The position numbers and the translations under genes were made by a program. 6,853 bases of DNA from Cyanothece sp. UBA12306 (GTDB taxonomy: Bacteria; Cyanobacteriota; Cyanobacteriia; Cyanobacteriales; Microcystaceae), in the NCBI GenBank assembly GCA_003448685.1, contig DLXW01000255.1, forward strand, positions 10,404 through 17,256, written 5' to 3'. Every line of letters starts with the position of its first letter. The first letter of the stretch is position 1. The notes beneath the pieces are model-generated. The model had not been told where the DNA came from. It saw only the letters and a program-made list of their open reading frames with translations, and ran no database searches. Below, in pieces: positions 1 to 5,677 of this stretch.

Positions 1-1169
1 GTATGATGGGTTTTGTTCTTGACGAACAAATAGATCCCAGCGATGGTACCAAATATAATATCCACATTGTCTTTCGGGGAAGTCGTAGCGGTTGGGCTGT
101 CAGAGCAGCTACCCAAGGATTAAGAGATAAAGGTAATCCAGATTGGGTAACAGACATGGATTCAGCTATACAAACCGTTAGTGATGATGTCATTAGTCCC
201 GAAGGTAAATGTTGTCGAGGATTTTGCAACAGCATCAAAACGATAATTCCCACAATCATGATTAGTTTGGACGCAATCCACCAAAGAAGGCAGAATCCAC
301 CTAGGGAAATTTACGTTACAGGACATAGCTTAGGTGGTGCTTTGGCGGCTCATTTTGCCAGCGCTGTTTCCATGGGCAAAAAATATAGTAACTTAGTGCA
401 AGGATATAACAGGGAAATGCCCAAGGACGTGCAATCATGGCCTTGGAGTAGCCTAAAACTGATTACTTATGGCGCACCTCCGGTTGGAGATGAAGATTTT
501 CACTATGGTGTCAACAGTAAAGTGTACGCCAAACGAATTGTTCTGGGTAATGATGTTATTACTCAAAAAAGAATTCGTTATCATGTCGGTGCCAGAACTA
601 ATCTTCCGAGCAATAATAAGCTGCCAAATACAGAAGATCACAGACCCGATCTGATCCGAGAAGCCCTCATTGATTGGGCTAAACAATGGGGTGATTATCT
701 CATAGGAGTTCCAACAGATCCTCCTTGGACAGAATGCTCATATTTTAACGATGTCTTAAATCATTCGGCATTTAGAGATGACAGAAATCAGGTCAAGTTA
801 TCTCTCAATGGGTCTTTTCAGGATAATCTAATTGAGTATTTAGAGATTGTCAGAGAAATACTCGGATTAGATAGCTCATACAAAAGAGGATATGCTGCAA
901 GGAAGGAGACAAAACAAAAGAAACAAACTAGCATTCAAAATTTAATCACTGAAATCAGTAATAATTCTCAAGGAGGAAATCTCGATGATGTAATCGCGAC
1001 TTGGAAGCAAATTTTGAAGGACAAAAAACAAAATCCAATTGGTGAACGTCTTACTGACTTTTTAGGACTTTGTGTTGTTCTACACGGATTCAATATTGAA
1101 CCCGACAAGATGGACCAAAGTTTGCGAGACAATCAGGCTCTCAATGAAGTTATTACTAAAAAGCTATAA
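1..1169 (+). CDS. Lipase class 3 (alpha/beta hydrolase) family protein, 5' end outside window
   Basis: A predicted serine esterase/lipase acting on acyl esters, probably acylglycerols or polar lipids. The visible 388 residues, counted from the first ATG at base 3, contain the nucleophile elbow GHSLGGALA at about 107-115 with Ser109, the strand IVFRGS at about 22-27 that normally precedes the oxyanion site, the segment ITYGAPPVGDEDF at about 154-166, a likely catalytic Asp184 (GNDV) and a likely catalytic His213 (EDH); His194 is the less likely alternative. This order is typical of the fungal-lipase-like class 3 family. Little sequence precedes the IVFRGS strand, so the real start is probably upstream of the window. 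About 160 residues follow the hydrolase core; they are charged and contain no motif I recognise. No signal peptide can be judged because the N-terminus is missing. The gene converges on the transporter ATPase gene. Confidence 0.85.
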   Translation, partial: MMGFVLDEQIDPSDGTKYNIHIVFRGSRSGWAVRAATQGLRDKGNPDWVTDMDSAIQTVSDDVISPEGKCCRGFCNSIKTIIPTIMISLDAIHQRRQNPPREIYVTGHSLGGALAAHFASAVSMGKKYSNLVQGYNREMPKDVQSWPWSSLKLITYGAPPVGDEDFHYGVNSKVYAKRIVLGNDVITQKRIRYHVGARTNLPSNNKLPNTEDHRPDLIREALIDWAKQWGDYLIGVPTDPPWTECSYFNDVLNHSAFRDDRNQVKLSLNGSFQDNLIEYLEIVREILGLDSSYKRGYAARKETKQKKQTSIQNLITEISNNSQGGNLDDVIATWKQILKDKKQNPIGERLTDFLGLCVVLHGFNIEPDKMDQSLRDNQALNEVITKKL

Positions 1170-1189
1170 AAATAGCAGTAGAAAGCCAT

Positions 1190-1225
1190 TTTTGTAGATT
1201 TATTTTATTGAGAAAATTTACAAAA
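1190..1225. terminator. AT-rich hairpin between convergent genes, candidate bidirectional terminator
   Basis: Bases 1190-1201 pair with 1214-1225 (TTTTGTAGATTT against AAATTTACAAAA), twelve pairs including one G-T wobble, around a 12-base loop. The right arm overlaps the stop codon of the ABC ATPase gene. Position between two convergent genes suits a shared terminator, but the stem is weak and almost free of G-C pairs. Confidence 0.3.
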
Positions 1226-1961
1226 TTTGAGCTAAAAACTTCTGACTTCTTACCTCTTTTGGATCACTAAAAAATTCATCAGGGGTAGCAATTTCAACTA
1301 TTTTTCCGGAATCCATAAATACCACTCGATCTGCTACTTCTCTGGCAAAACCAACTTCATGGGTGACACAAACCATGGTCATTCCTGAGTCTGCTAAACT
1401 GCGCATCGTGTCTAAGACTTCCTTGATCATTTCGGGGTCTAAGGCTGAAGTAGGTTCGTCAAAGAGCATAATTTTCGGTTGCATGGCTAAAGCTCGTGCG
1501 ATCGCCACCCTTTGTTGTTGTCCCCCCGATAATTGCCCAGGATATTTTTGGGACTGTTCAAGAATACCTACTCGTTCGAGTAACTGCATAGCAATTGTTT
1601 CAGCTTTTTCTCGTTGCCAATGGCGAACCCAGATAGGAGCTAAAGTGACATTCTCAAGTACCGTAAGATGGGGAAAGAGATTAAATTGTTGGAAAACCAT
1701 CCCTACTTCCTGACGAATAGTTTCAATATTTTTCAAGTCATGGGATAGTTTAATTCCGTCAATAGTAATACTACCTTTTTGGTAGGGTTCTAGAGCATTA
1801 AATGTCCGAATAAATGTAGATTTTCCTGAACCTGATGGCCCCATAATTACCACCACTTCTTGAGGGGCGACTGTTAAACTAATTCCCTGTAGAACATGAA
1901 AGTTATTGTCATACCATTTTTCTACGTTCTCAGCTATTATTATGGGATTATTATCTGTCAT
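1218..1961 (-). CDS. Polar amino acid ABC transporter ATP-binding protein (GlnQ/BgtA-like)
   Basis: The cytoplasmic ATPase that powers an amino-acid uptake ABC transporter. All nucleotide-binding motifs are intact in 247 residues, the usual family length: Walker [10 protein letters not shown] at 41-49, Q-loop Gln91, signature LSGGQQQ at 144-150, Walker B IMLFDE at 164-169 with catalytic Glu169, D-loop SALD at 172-175 and H-loop His201. The sequence belongs to the polar amino acid class, and details such as [13 protein letters not shown] and APIWVR recall cyanobacterial BgtA, the ATPase serving basic amino acid and glutamine uptake; that subtype is from memory. No permease or substrate-binding gene lies beside it, which fits cyanobacteria where this ATPase is often encoded alone. 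Start is the ATG at 1961; no clear Shine-Dalgarno precedes it. It is not obviously co-transcribed with the helicase gene 172 bases upstream. Confidence 0.95.
   Translation of the reverse strand: MTDNNPIIIAENVEKWYDNNFHVLQGISLTVAPQEVVVIMGPSGSGKSTFIRTFNALEPYQKGSITIDGIKLSHDLKNIETIRQEVGMVFQQFNLFPHLTVLENVTLAPIWVRHWQREKAETIAMQLLERVGILEQSQKYPGQLSGGQQQRVAIARALAMQPKIMLFDEPTSALDPEMIKEVLDTMRSLADSGMTMVCVTHEVGFAREVADRVVFMDSGKIVEIATPDEFFSDPKEVRSQKFLAQIL
1498..1505. repeat. HIP1 palindrome GCGATCGC
   Basis: Exact octamer palindrome GCGATCGC inside the ABC ATPase gene. It is the highly iterated palindrome over-represented in many cyanobacterial genomes and supports a cyanobacterial origin. Confidence 0.8.
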
Positions 1962-2024
1962 AAATTAGGTTGTTAGTTTTAATTAGCTTTTATTTATCCA
2001 CTACTTGATCAGTTTTTCCTCTCA

Positions 2025-2054
2025 ATTATACATGATTACCGAAAAGCTAATGAA
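2025..2054 (-). promoter_or_regulatory. Candidate sigma70-type promoter of the transporter ATPase gene
   Basis: On the minus strand a perfect TATAAT lies at 2030-2025, about 63 bases before the ATG at 1961. Only a poor -35 (TTCATT, 2054-2049, 18-base spacer) precedes it. I looked for a GTA-N8-TAC NtcA site and found only a near match with six bases between the half-sites, so nitrogen control is not supported. Confidence 0.4.
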
Positions 2055-2063
2055 TACTGAACT

Positions 2064-2093
2064 CACAATTTGGGTAAAAAAATACTAATTGTG
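2064..2093. other. Inverted repeat downstream of the helicase gene
   Basis: CACAATT at 2064-2070 pairs with AATTGTG at 2087-2093 around a 16-base loop that carries a run of A/T. It sits between the helicase stop and the candidate promoter of the ATPase gene. It could be a weak terminator for the helicase transcript or a protein-binding site upstream of the ATPase gene; no T-run follows on the minus strand, so termination is uncertain. Confidence 0.25.
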
Positions 2094-2133
2094 GTTCTTG
2101 AAATTTGATGATTTTAAGTCTATCTGGTCTTAT

Positions 2134-3615
2134 TTAAGCCACATAACAGCATTTTTTAGCCCTTGTCAACCCTGTATAAAGCATTTTCTGTTTATCAGGA
2201 CAATGGTGCATATCACTAACAGCTAAAAACACATTATCAATGGAACTACCTTGGGCTTTATGACAAGTTAAAGCATAAGCATAAGCCATATTATCAAACA
2301 AACCATCTAACTCAAAAAACATAGCCCATCGCTTTTTCTTCTCACTGTAATGAACATCTTCTTTCGCTCGTTTAGCTAACCTTTTAAGTTCCTTTTGTCT
2401 TTTTTCTTCTGATTCAGTAGTTAAAATTCTTAATTGAATCGTAGTTCCTTCATCAGTCCGTACATTAACCTCAAAAAAGTCCCACTGATATTGTTGATTA
2501 AACTCCAAATTCGGAGTCTCAATAACTTTGCACTCCTCGGAATTATTAAAAATAATCGCTTTCTCATTTCTTTTCCCCCCTGGTAAAGACCTAAAAACAG
2601 GTTTCTTGGCAATCAATCTATCCCCCACCACCAATTGCGCCACATCAGACCCATACAAAGCTTTTCTAACAGCTTGATTGTACCTATCAACTGTCTTATT
2701 TCTCCAAGCTATTATCCGGACAAAATCAGGGTCAACTAGCCACTCTTCAGCTTGAAAATGTTCAATAGCTTTGGTTAACCACTGGTTTGGTTCTAACTTA
2801 ATTACTGTTTGGTCTTCAGCAGTCTGAAAAGGATAAGTCTGTCGATTCCAACGCGGGTCACTTCTGATGGTAGCAGCAACTTTTCCTATCTCCCCTTCAT
2901 ACCGTACTACTTCAGTTAAATTAGCACTTTCTTTAATATCTCGATGCCTAGCTACAATCGGCTCCTTTTCGGATACTGGAGGTAATTGAGCATTGTCCCC
3001 AACAAAGATAATTTGAGTATCAGACCCGTAAATCTCCTGCTGTAAATCCTTAAAATTATCTTTATTAAGCATTGAATATTCATCAAGAATAATTACATCG
3101 TAATCGTTTAAATTTAACTCAGAATCAGTATTTTCAAACTCTTGTTTACCCGTATTCATATTAATGACAGGTTGCAGTTTTAAGAGTCTAGCTACCGTCG
3201 AAGCTTGAATTGATACGCCTTGAGCGTGTCCCATTTGTCTCAGGTTTTTAGCTGCTTTATTCGTCGGAGCTACCACAGCATATTTTAGCTCTTTTTCCTT
3301 TAACCATTGAATAATTTTCACCATTAAAAAACTTTTTCCCGTGCCAGCATAGCCATTTAACCTAAAGTATTGTTCATCTCCTTCAATAAAGTTAATAATA
3401 GCGTTATAAGCTGCTCTTTGCTGTGAAGTTAGTCCGGTTTTTTTTACCTCTTGTTCTTCAATTTTAACATTGGTATCTGTTACCCAATTGATTAAATTCT
3501 TTTTTAATTCGGCAAAAACAATTGAAGGTTCAATTACATTTACTGCATCTTCATAGAACTCAATAACTGCTTTAATGATCCCTTGGAGTTCGGAAGGAAT
3601 GACTAATTGTTCCAT
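2134..3615 (-). CDS. RecD/Dda-like SF1 ATP-dependent DNA helicase
   Basis: A 493-residue protein with the motifs of a superfamily 1B 5'-3' DNA helicase, acting on DNA in the cytoplasm. Order: a helical N-terminal extension at 1-60; a Q-motif-like segment GLTSQQRAAYNAI at 61-73; Walker A GYAGTGKS at 88-95; motif Ia APTNKAAKNLR at 116-126; Walker B with DEYSM at 178-182; motif III GDNAQLPPV at 206-214; the C-terminal UvrD_C_2-type block TCHKAQGSSID at 450-460; and motif VI YTGLTRAKK at 480-488. A charged stretch at about 402-430 lies before the last domain. The short, stand-alone architecture resembles phage T4 Dda or the helicase half of RecD2 rather than a RecBCD subunit, and no RecB or RecC gene is nearby. 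AGGAG lies ten bases before the ATG at 3615. The exact role (repair, replication restart, or defence/phage-derived) cannot be read from the sequence. Confidence 0.9.
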   Translation of the reverse strand: MEQLVIPSELQGIIKAVIEFYEDAVNVIEPSIVFAELKKNLINWVTDTNVKIEEQEVKKTGLTSQQRAAYNAIINFIEGDEQYFRLNGYAGTGKSFLMVKIIQWLKEKELKYAVVAPTNKAAKNLRQMGHAQGVSIQASTVARLLKLQPVINMNTGKQEFENTDSELNLNDYDVIILDEYSMLNKDNFKDLQQEIYGSDTQIIFVGDNAQLPPVSEKEPIVARHRDIKESANLTEVVRYEGEIGKVAATIRSDPRWNRQTYPFQTAEDQTVIKLEPNQWLTKAIEHFQAEEWLVDPDFVRIIAWRNKTVDRYNQAVRKALYGSDVAQLVVGDRLIAKKPVFRSLPGGKRNEKAIIFNNSEECKVIETPNLEFNQQYQWDFFEVNVRTDEGTTIQLRILTTESEEKRQKELKRLAKRAKEDVHYSEKKKRWAMFFELDGLFDNMAYAYALTCHKAQGSSIDNVFLAVSDMHHCPDKQKMLYTGLTRAKKCCYVA

Positions 3616-3625
3616 AGTATTTTAG

Positions 3626-3630
3626 CTCCT
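3626..3630 (-). promoter_or_regulatory. Shine-Dalgarno site AGGAG of the helicase gene
   Basis: AGGAG on the minus strand, ten bases before the ATG at 3615, supports this as the helicase start. Confidence 0.6.
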
Positions 3631-3654
3631 ATTTTGTTGATTTTATCACCCCGT

Positions 3655-3668
3655 GAGATAAATATCTC
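3655..3668. promoter_or_regulatory. Short palindrome in the helicase leader, possible operator
   Basis: GAGATA-AA-TATCTC, two perfect six-base arms separated by two bases, 40 bases before the helicase ATG. The size and position suit a dimeric repressor site, but AT-rich intergenic DNA produces such palindromes by chance. A second small inverted repeat, TTATCC/GGATAA at 3759-3764 and 3776-3781, lies further upstream. I see no gene in 3616-3821. Confidence 0.25.
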
Positions 3669-3821
3669 TAAATCATGAGCTTTTGACTTGCGGCTAACTG
3701 CCATAAGTTTAATGTCTCCTTGATTTCTAACTTAAGTCTAACTAATTTTAATGTGATATTATCCGTTCCAGATAGGGATAAAATTGACGATAGTGAAGAC
3801 AAATATAGTTATAGTTGAAAG

Positions 3822-4049
3822 TTAGCGTACTGCTTTGCTGGTATCTTTGGGATCATCGCACGTCTCGCATTTTTCTTGCGTTGGCATAAACTGTTCAACA
3901 CGACGAGACAGATCAGGCTTAACATTAACGAAAGAAAATAGATCAATTAAAAAACTTAGAATGATGAGATAATGAACGAATGTTTGTAAGGGAGTCATAA
4001 TTAATGCCTCAATAAACTTTATATTCTCATAATCGTCAAAATTTGCCAT
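3822..4049 (-). CDS. Small putative single-span membrane protein, hypothetical
   Basis: I do not recognise this protein. The longest reading gives 75 residues with one hydrophobic segment at about 23-41 (YLIILSFLIDLFSFV core), long enough to cross a membrane, followed by a polar tail with a CETC pair at 61-64 that could bind metal or form a disulfide. Two starts are possible. The ATG at 4049 has no Shine-Dalgarno. The internal ATG at 3998 has GAGG (4010-4007) eight bases upstream and would give a 58-residue protein that begins almost directly with the membrane segment; that start looks better by ribosome binding. The gene is divergent from the STAND gene, with 107 bases between the longest start and the STAND ATG. 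No promoter is convincing. Its small size and lack of a known family leave open that it is not expressed. Confidence 0.45.
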   Translation of the reverse strand: MANFDDYENIKFIEALIMTPLQTFVHYLIILSFLIDLFSFVNVKPDLSRRVEQFMPTQEKCETCDDPKDTSKAVR

Positions 4050-4101
4050 TATTTAAAGACCAGTTATAGGAAGATATTAAATTCCCTTTTCTGTCCCTTT
4101 T

Positions 4102-4130
4102 TTGATCAGATCGAGTTAAATTAATAGAAT
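4102..4130 (+). promoter_or_regulatory. Candidate sigma70-type promoter of the truncated STAND gene
   Basis: TTGATC at 4102-4107 and TAGAAT at 4125-4130 are separated by exactly 17 bases, matching four and five of six consensus positions. The predicted transcript would start near 4137, about 20 bases before the ATG at 4157. If active, this promoter still drives the broken gene. Confidence 0.55.
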
Positions 4131-4156
4131 AAGTCAGTCTTACAATCGGTTGAGTT

Positions 4157-4834
4157 ATGTCTAGAGAACGCAAACAACGAGGTATCTTAGCCACACCAAC
4201 AGGAAAAGAGAGACTTCAGAAGGCTAAAGCGGATAGACGCGAGTTAAATAAAGCGTTAAGTTATGAACGGATTGCTCACAAAGCAGACCTTGATAAGAAA
4301 ACTGTTGAACGATTTTTGCGGAGACTAAAACCTGTAGATCGAGATAGTGCTTATGCAATTTGCCAAGCGTTAGAGTTAGAAATTACCGATATTGTTGATC
4401 CTGACGAGTGGAATGATGATCAATTACTTCAAACCTCAAAAAAACCTATTACTACTCCTGCGATACTTAAAATTAGGTTACCTCGTGTAGAGAAATGGCA
4501 GGGACGACAAAGGGAAATAGATGATCTCACACCAATATTATTAAACGAGAAACAGCAACATGAAAATATAAGCCTAATTGGGATTATTGCAGCAGGTGGG
4601 TATGGTAAAAGTGCCTTAGCAGTGAAGTTAACAGAACAAAAGCAGTTAAAACAGTTAATATCTGAAAAGCAAGTATCTTTATTATGGGTGAGTTTTATTC
4701 AACCTTATTCTTTAGCGCAATTTGGACGGTGGTTATTAGAGAAGTTAGAGCAAGCTTACGATGAAAAATGGGATGAAGCGACGTTAATTGAGCAGATGAT
4801 TAACGGATTAATTGATAAGCGTTATTTTGAATGA
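4157..4834 (+). CDS. Truncated HTH + NB-ARC-like STAND ATPase (N-terminal part only)
   Basis: The front part of a signal-transduction ATPase of the STAND/NB-ARC type, proteins that sense a trigger, oligomerise on ATP and act in regulation or anti-phage defence. Residues about 34-77 look like a Cro/XRE-type helix-turn-helix (SYERIAHKADLDKKTVERFL, then AYAICQALELEI), a common N-terminus in cyanobacterial members. A linker follows, then LPRVEKWQGRQREIDDL at 108-124, the usual lead-in to the ATPase, and a P-loop AAGGYGKS at 145-152. The first glycine of the usual GxGGxGK[ST] is alanine here. The reading frame ends TGA TGA right after KRYFE, just where the hydrophobic Walker B strand should begin; no Walker B, sensor or C-terminal repeats follow in any frame. 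Full members are usually several hundred residues longer, so 225 residues is a remnant, probably unable to hydrolyse ATP. It might still bind DNA through the HTH. Confidence 0.75.
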   Translation: MSRERKQRGILATPTGKERLQKAKADRRELNKALSYERIAHKADLDKKTVERFLRRLKPVDRDSAYAICQALELEITDIVDPDEWNDDQLLQTSKKPITTPAILKIRLPRVEKWQGRQREIDDLTPILLNEKQQHENISLIGIIAAGGYGKSALAVKLTEQKQLKQLISEKQVSLLWVSFIQPYSLAQFGRWLLEKLEQAYDEKWDEATLIEQMINGLIDKRYFE

Positions 4835-4861
4835 TGAGCGAGGAGGAGAAGGGAAAGATAA

Positions 4862-4918
4862 ATCGGACTCAAGAAAAGTTTAGCCAGAGCAGAAAAACGT
4901 TTAAAACGAGGTCATTAA
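4862..4918 (+). pseudogene. Orphan C-terminal coding remnant overlapping the next gene
   Basis: In the same frame as the truncated STAND gene, after three stops, an open stretch of 18 codons reads IGLKKSLARAEKRLKRGH and ends in TAA at 4916-4918. It has no start codon. Its stop overlaps the ATG of the following gene (TAATG), the arrangement seen in translationally coupled operons. It is basic and helical, like a protein C-terminus. My inference is that it is the tail of a gene, perhaps the STAND gene itself, whose middle has been deleted. Chance is an alternative for such a short stretch. Confidence 0.35.
4908..4911 (+). promoter_or_regulatory. Shine-Dalgarno site GAGG deciding the start at 4918
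   Basis: GAGG lies six bases before the ATG at 4918. The alternative ATG pair at 4831/4834 has no such site, and the extra 29 residues it would add are low-complexity and overlap the STAND stop, so 4918 is preferred. Confidence 0.6.
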
Positions 4919-5148
4919 TGCTTACTCAAGAAAATAACTCCACTCAACTCAATCATACCTTAACCGTTTTATTAACCGAATTAGGGGAAGAATGTAGCAC
5001 TGTCTTAACCCTACTTAATCAACTAAAACTTGCGAATCTTAGCATTGATCAAAAAGGCGATATTCTTGCTCAATTAAGCAGTTCTATTTCTCATCTTCAT
5101 GTTCATACTGAAGACTTACCCGATTTAATCGGAGATGAATTATTTTAA
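4918..5148 (+). CDS. Small acidic helical protein of unknown function
   Basis: A 76-residue protein that I do not recognise. It is predicted mostly helical, with leucine-rich stretches (LNHTLTVLLTELGEE at 11-25, VLTLLNQLKLANL at 29-41) and an acidic end (EDLPDLIGDELF at 65-76). It has no membrane segment, signal peptide or catalytic motif. The start at 4918 is supported by GAGG six bases upstream and by the TAATG overlap with the preceding orphan tail, which suggests it was the downstream partner in a coupled operon. After its TAA the same frame continues LPDEE, stop, then a 24-codon open stretch from GTG at 5167 to TAA at 5241 that runs into the MITE-like element, so the protein may itself have lost its C-terminus. 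Confidence 0.5.
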   Translation: MLTQENNSTQLNHTLTVLLTELGEECSTVLTLLNQLKLANLSIDQKGDILAQLSSSISHLHVHTEDLPDLIGDELF

Positions 5149-5202
5149 CTACCCGATGAAGAATAAGTGAACTACCTACGCCCAAATCAAACTAAGGAAT
5201 TA

Positions 5203-5354
5203 GTCATTGCGAGACTGCGTTATCATGAAGAAATACCTTAACTTTTGTGCTTAACATCAAGCCGTCGTAGTAATCCCAGACATCTTGAGATTGCTTCGGG
5301 GGAGATAATAGCGGTCAATAAGATTTACCTGTTTTTCCACCCCCTCGCAATGAC
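5203..5354. mobile_element. MITE-like element with 11-bp terminal inverted repeats
   Basis: GTCATTGCGAG at 5203-5213 and CTCGCAATGAC at 5344-5354 are perfect reverse complements and bound a 152-base segment with no gene. Internally there is GAGATTGCTTCGGGGG near 5286-5301 and an imperfect hairpin AATCCCA/TGAGATT. From memory, GTCATTGCGAG ends with nearby GAAGCAATC/GATTGCTTC blocks mark a REP/MITE-like repeat family dispersed in many bacterial genomes. The inner parts are degenerate, so this is an old copy. It is non-autonomous. I see no convincing target duplication. Its right end lies one base before the first direct repeat copy. Confidence 0.65.
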
Positions 5355-5355
5355 A

Positions 5356-5422
5356 GATTCCCCTTGTTAAAGAGTGTGAAGAACTTTTAGGAGAAATTCA
5401 GGATACATTAGAAGAAGATTAG
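5356..5422 (+). repeat. Direct repeat copy A: orphan coding tail
   Basis: A 67-base sequence repeated at 6015-6081. In one frame it reads IPLVKE at the front and LEED then TAG at the end, 21 codons from 5357, without a start codon. The copies differ at five bases (5374, 5380, 5392, 5406, 5422), all transitions; three are silent third positions, one swaps TAG for TAA, and one changes Thr to Ile. This is best read as the 3' end of a protein gene whose front has been lost. Protein family not recognised. Confidence 0.7.
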
Positions 5423-5452
5423 AAACCGAATAACGATTGAGTGATATTAATT

Positions 5453-5677
5453 ATGGTATTGACATCTTCCATTATTCACAGCGACCCTGATATTCTAGGA
5501 GGAACACCCGTCTTTACAGGGACTCGTGTACCTATTAAAACCTTACTCGATTATCTCGAAGCTGGTGACTCATTAGACATATTTTTAGATCATTTTCCCA
5601 GTGTTAGCAAAGAGCAAGCGATCGCATCTCTTGAATTAGCAAAAGAAATGTTAACCACTTATGCGAATTCTACTTGA
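5453..5677 (+). CDS. DUF433 domain antitoxin (VapB-like)
   Basis: A 74-residue protein of the DUF433 family, small winged-helix-like proteins typically encoded just before a PIN-like toxin and thought to neutralise it and bind the operon promoter. The diagnostic core is present: IIHSDPDILGGTPVFTGTRVP at about 7-27, then LLDYLEAGDSLDIFLDHFPSVSKEQAIASLELAKEM at 31-66. Length is normal for the family. I chose the ATG at 5453; a GTG at 5441 would add four residues with no family support. No strong Shine-Dalgarno is visible; GAG at 5439-5441 is weak and distant. The last 17 bases overlap the toxin gene, so the two are almost certainly one transcript and translationally coupled. The gene carries a HIP1 octamer at 5618-5625, suggesting long residence in a cyanobacterial genome. 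Confidence 0.88.
   Translation: MVLTSSIIHSDPDILGGTPVFTGTRVPIKTLLDYLEAGDSLDIFLDHFPSVSKEQAIASLELAKEMLTTYANST
5618..5625. repeat. HIP1 palindrome GCGATCGC
   Basis: Exact second copy of the cyanobacterial HIP1 octamer, inside the DUF433 antitoxin gene. Confidence 0.8.

Noticed and set aside
453..686. Open frames on both strands inside the lipase gene
   Set aside because: They lie in other frames of a well-supported lipase and have no family features or ribosome binding sites.
1363..1713. 116-codon open frame opposite the ABC ATPase gene
   Set aside because: It is antisense to a highly conserved gene; its composition simply mirrors that gene's codons.
2074..2085. Possible NtcA site upstream of the transporter ATPase gene
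   Set aside because: The half-sites GTA and TAC are six bases apart instead of eight, and the position relative to the TATAAT is wrong.
2430..2612. 60-codon open frame inside the helicase gene
   Set aside because: Alternative frame on the same strand as the helicase with no recognisable protein features.
4831..4917. Earlier ATG starts for the small protein at 4918
   Set aside because: No ribosome binding site, overlap with the STAND stop, and low-complexity added residues; GAGG is well placed for the ATG at 4918.
5441..5452. GTG start for the DUF433 antitoxin
   Set aside because: It adds only four residues with no family support; the ATG at 5453 fits the usual N-terminus.
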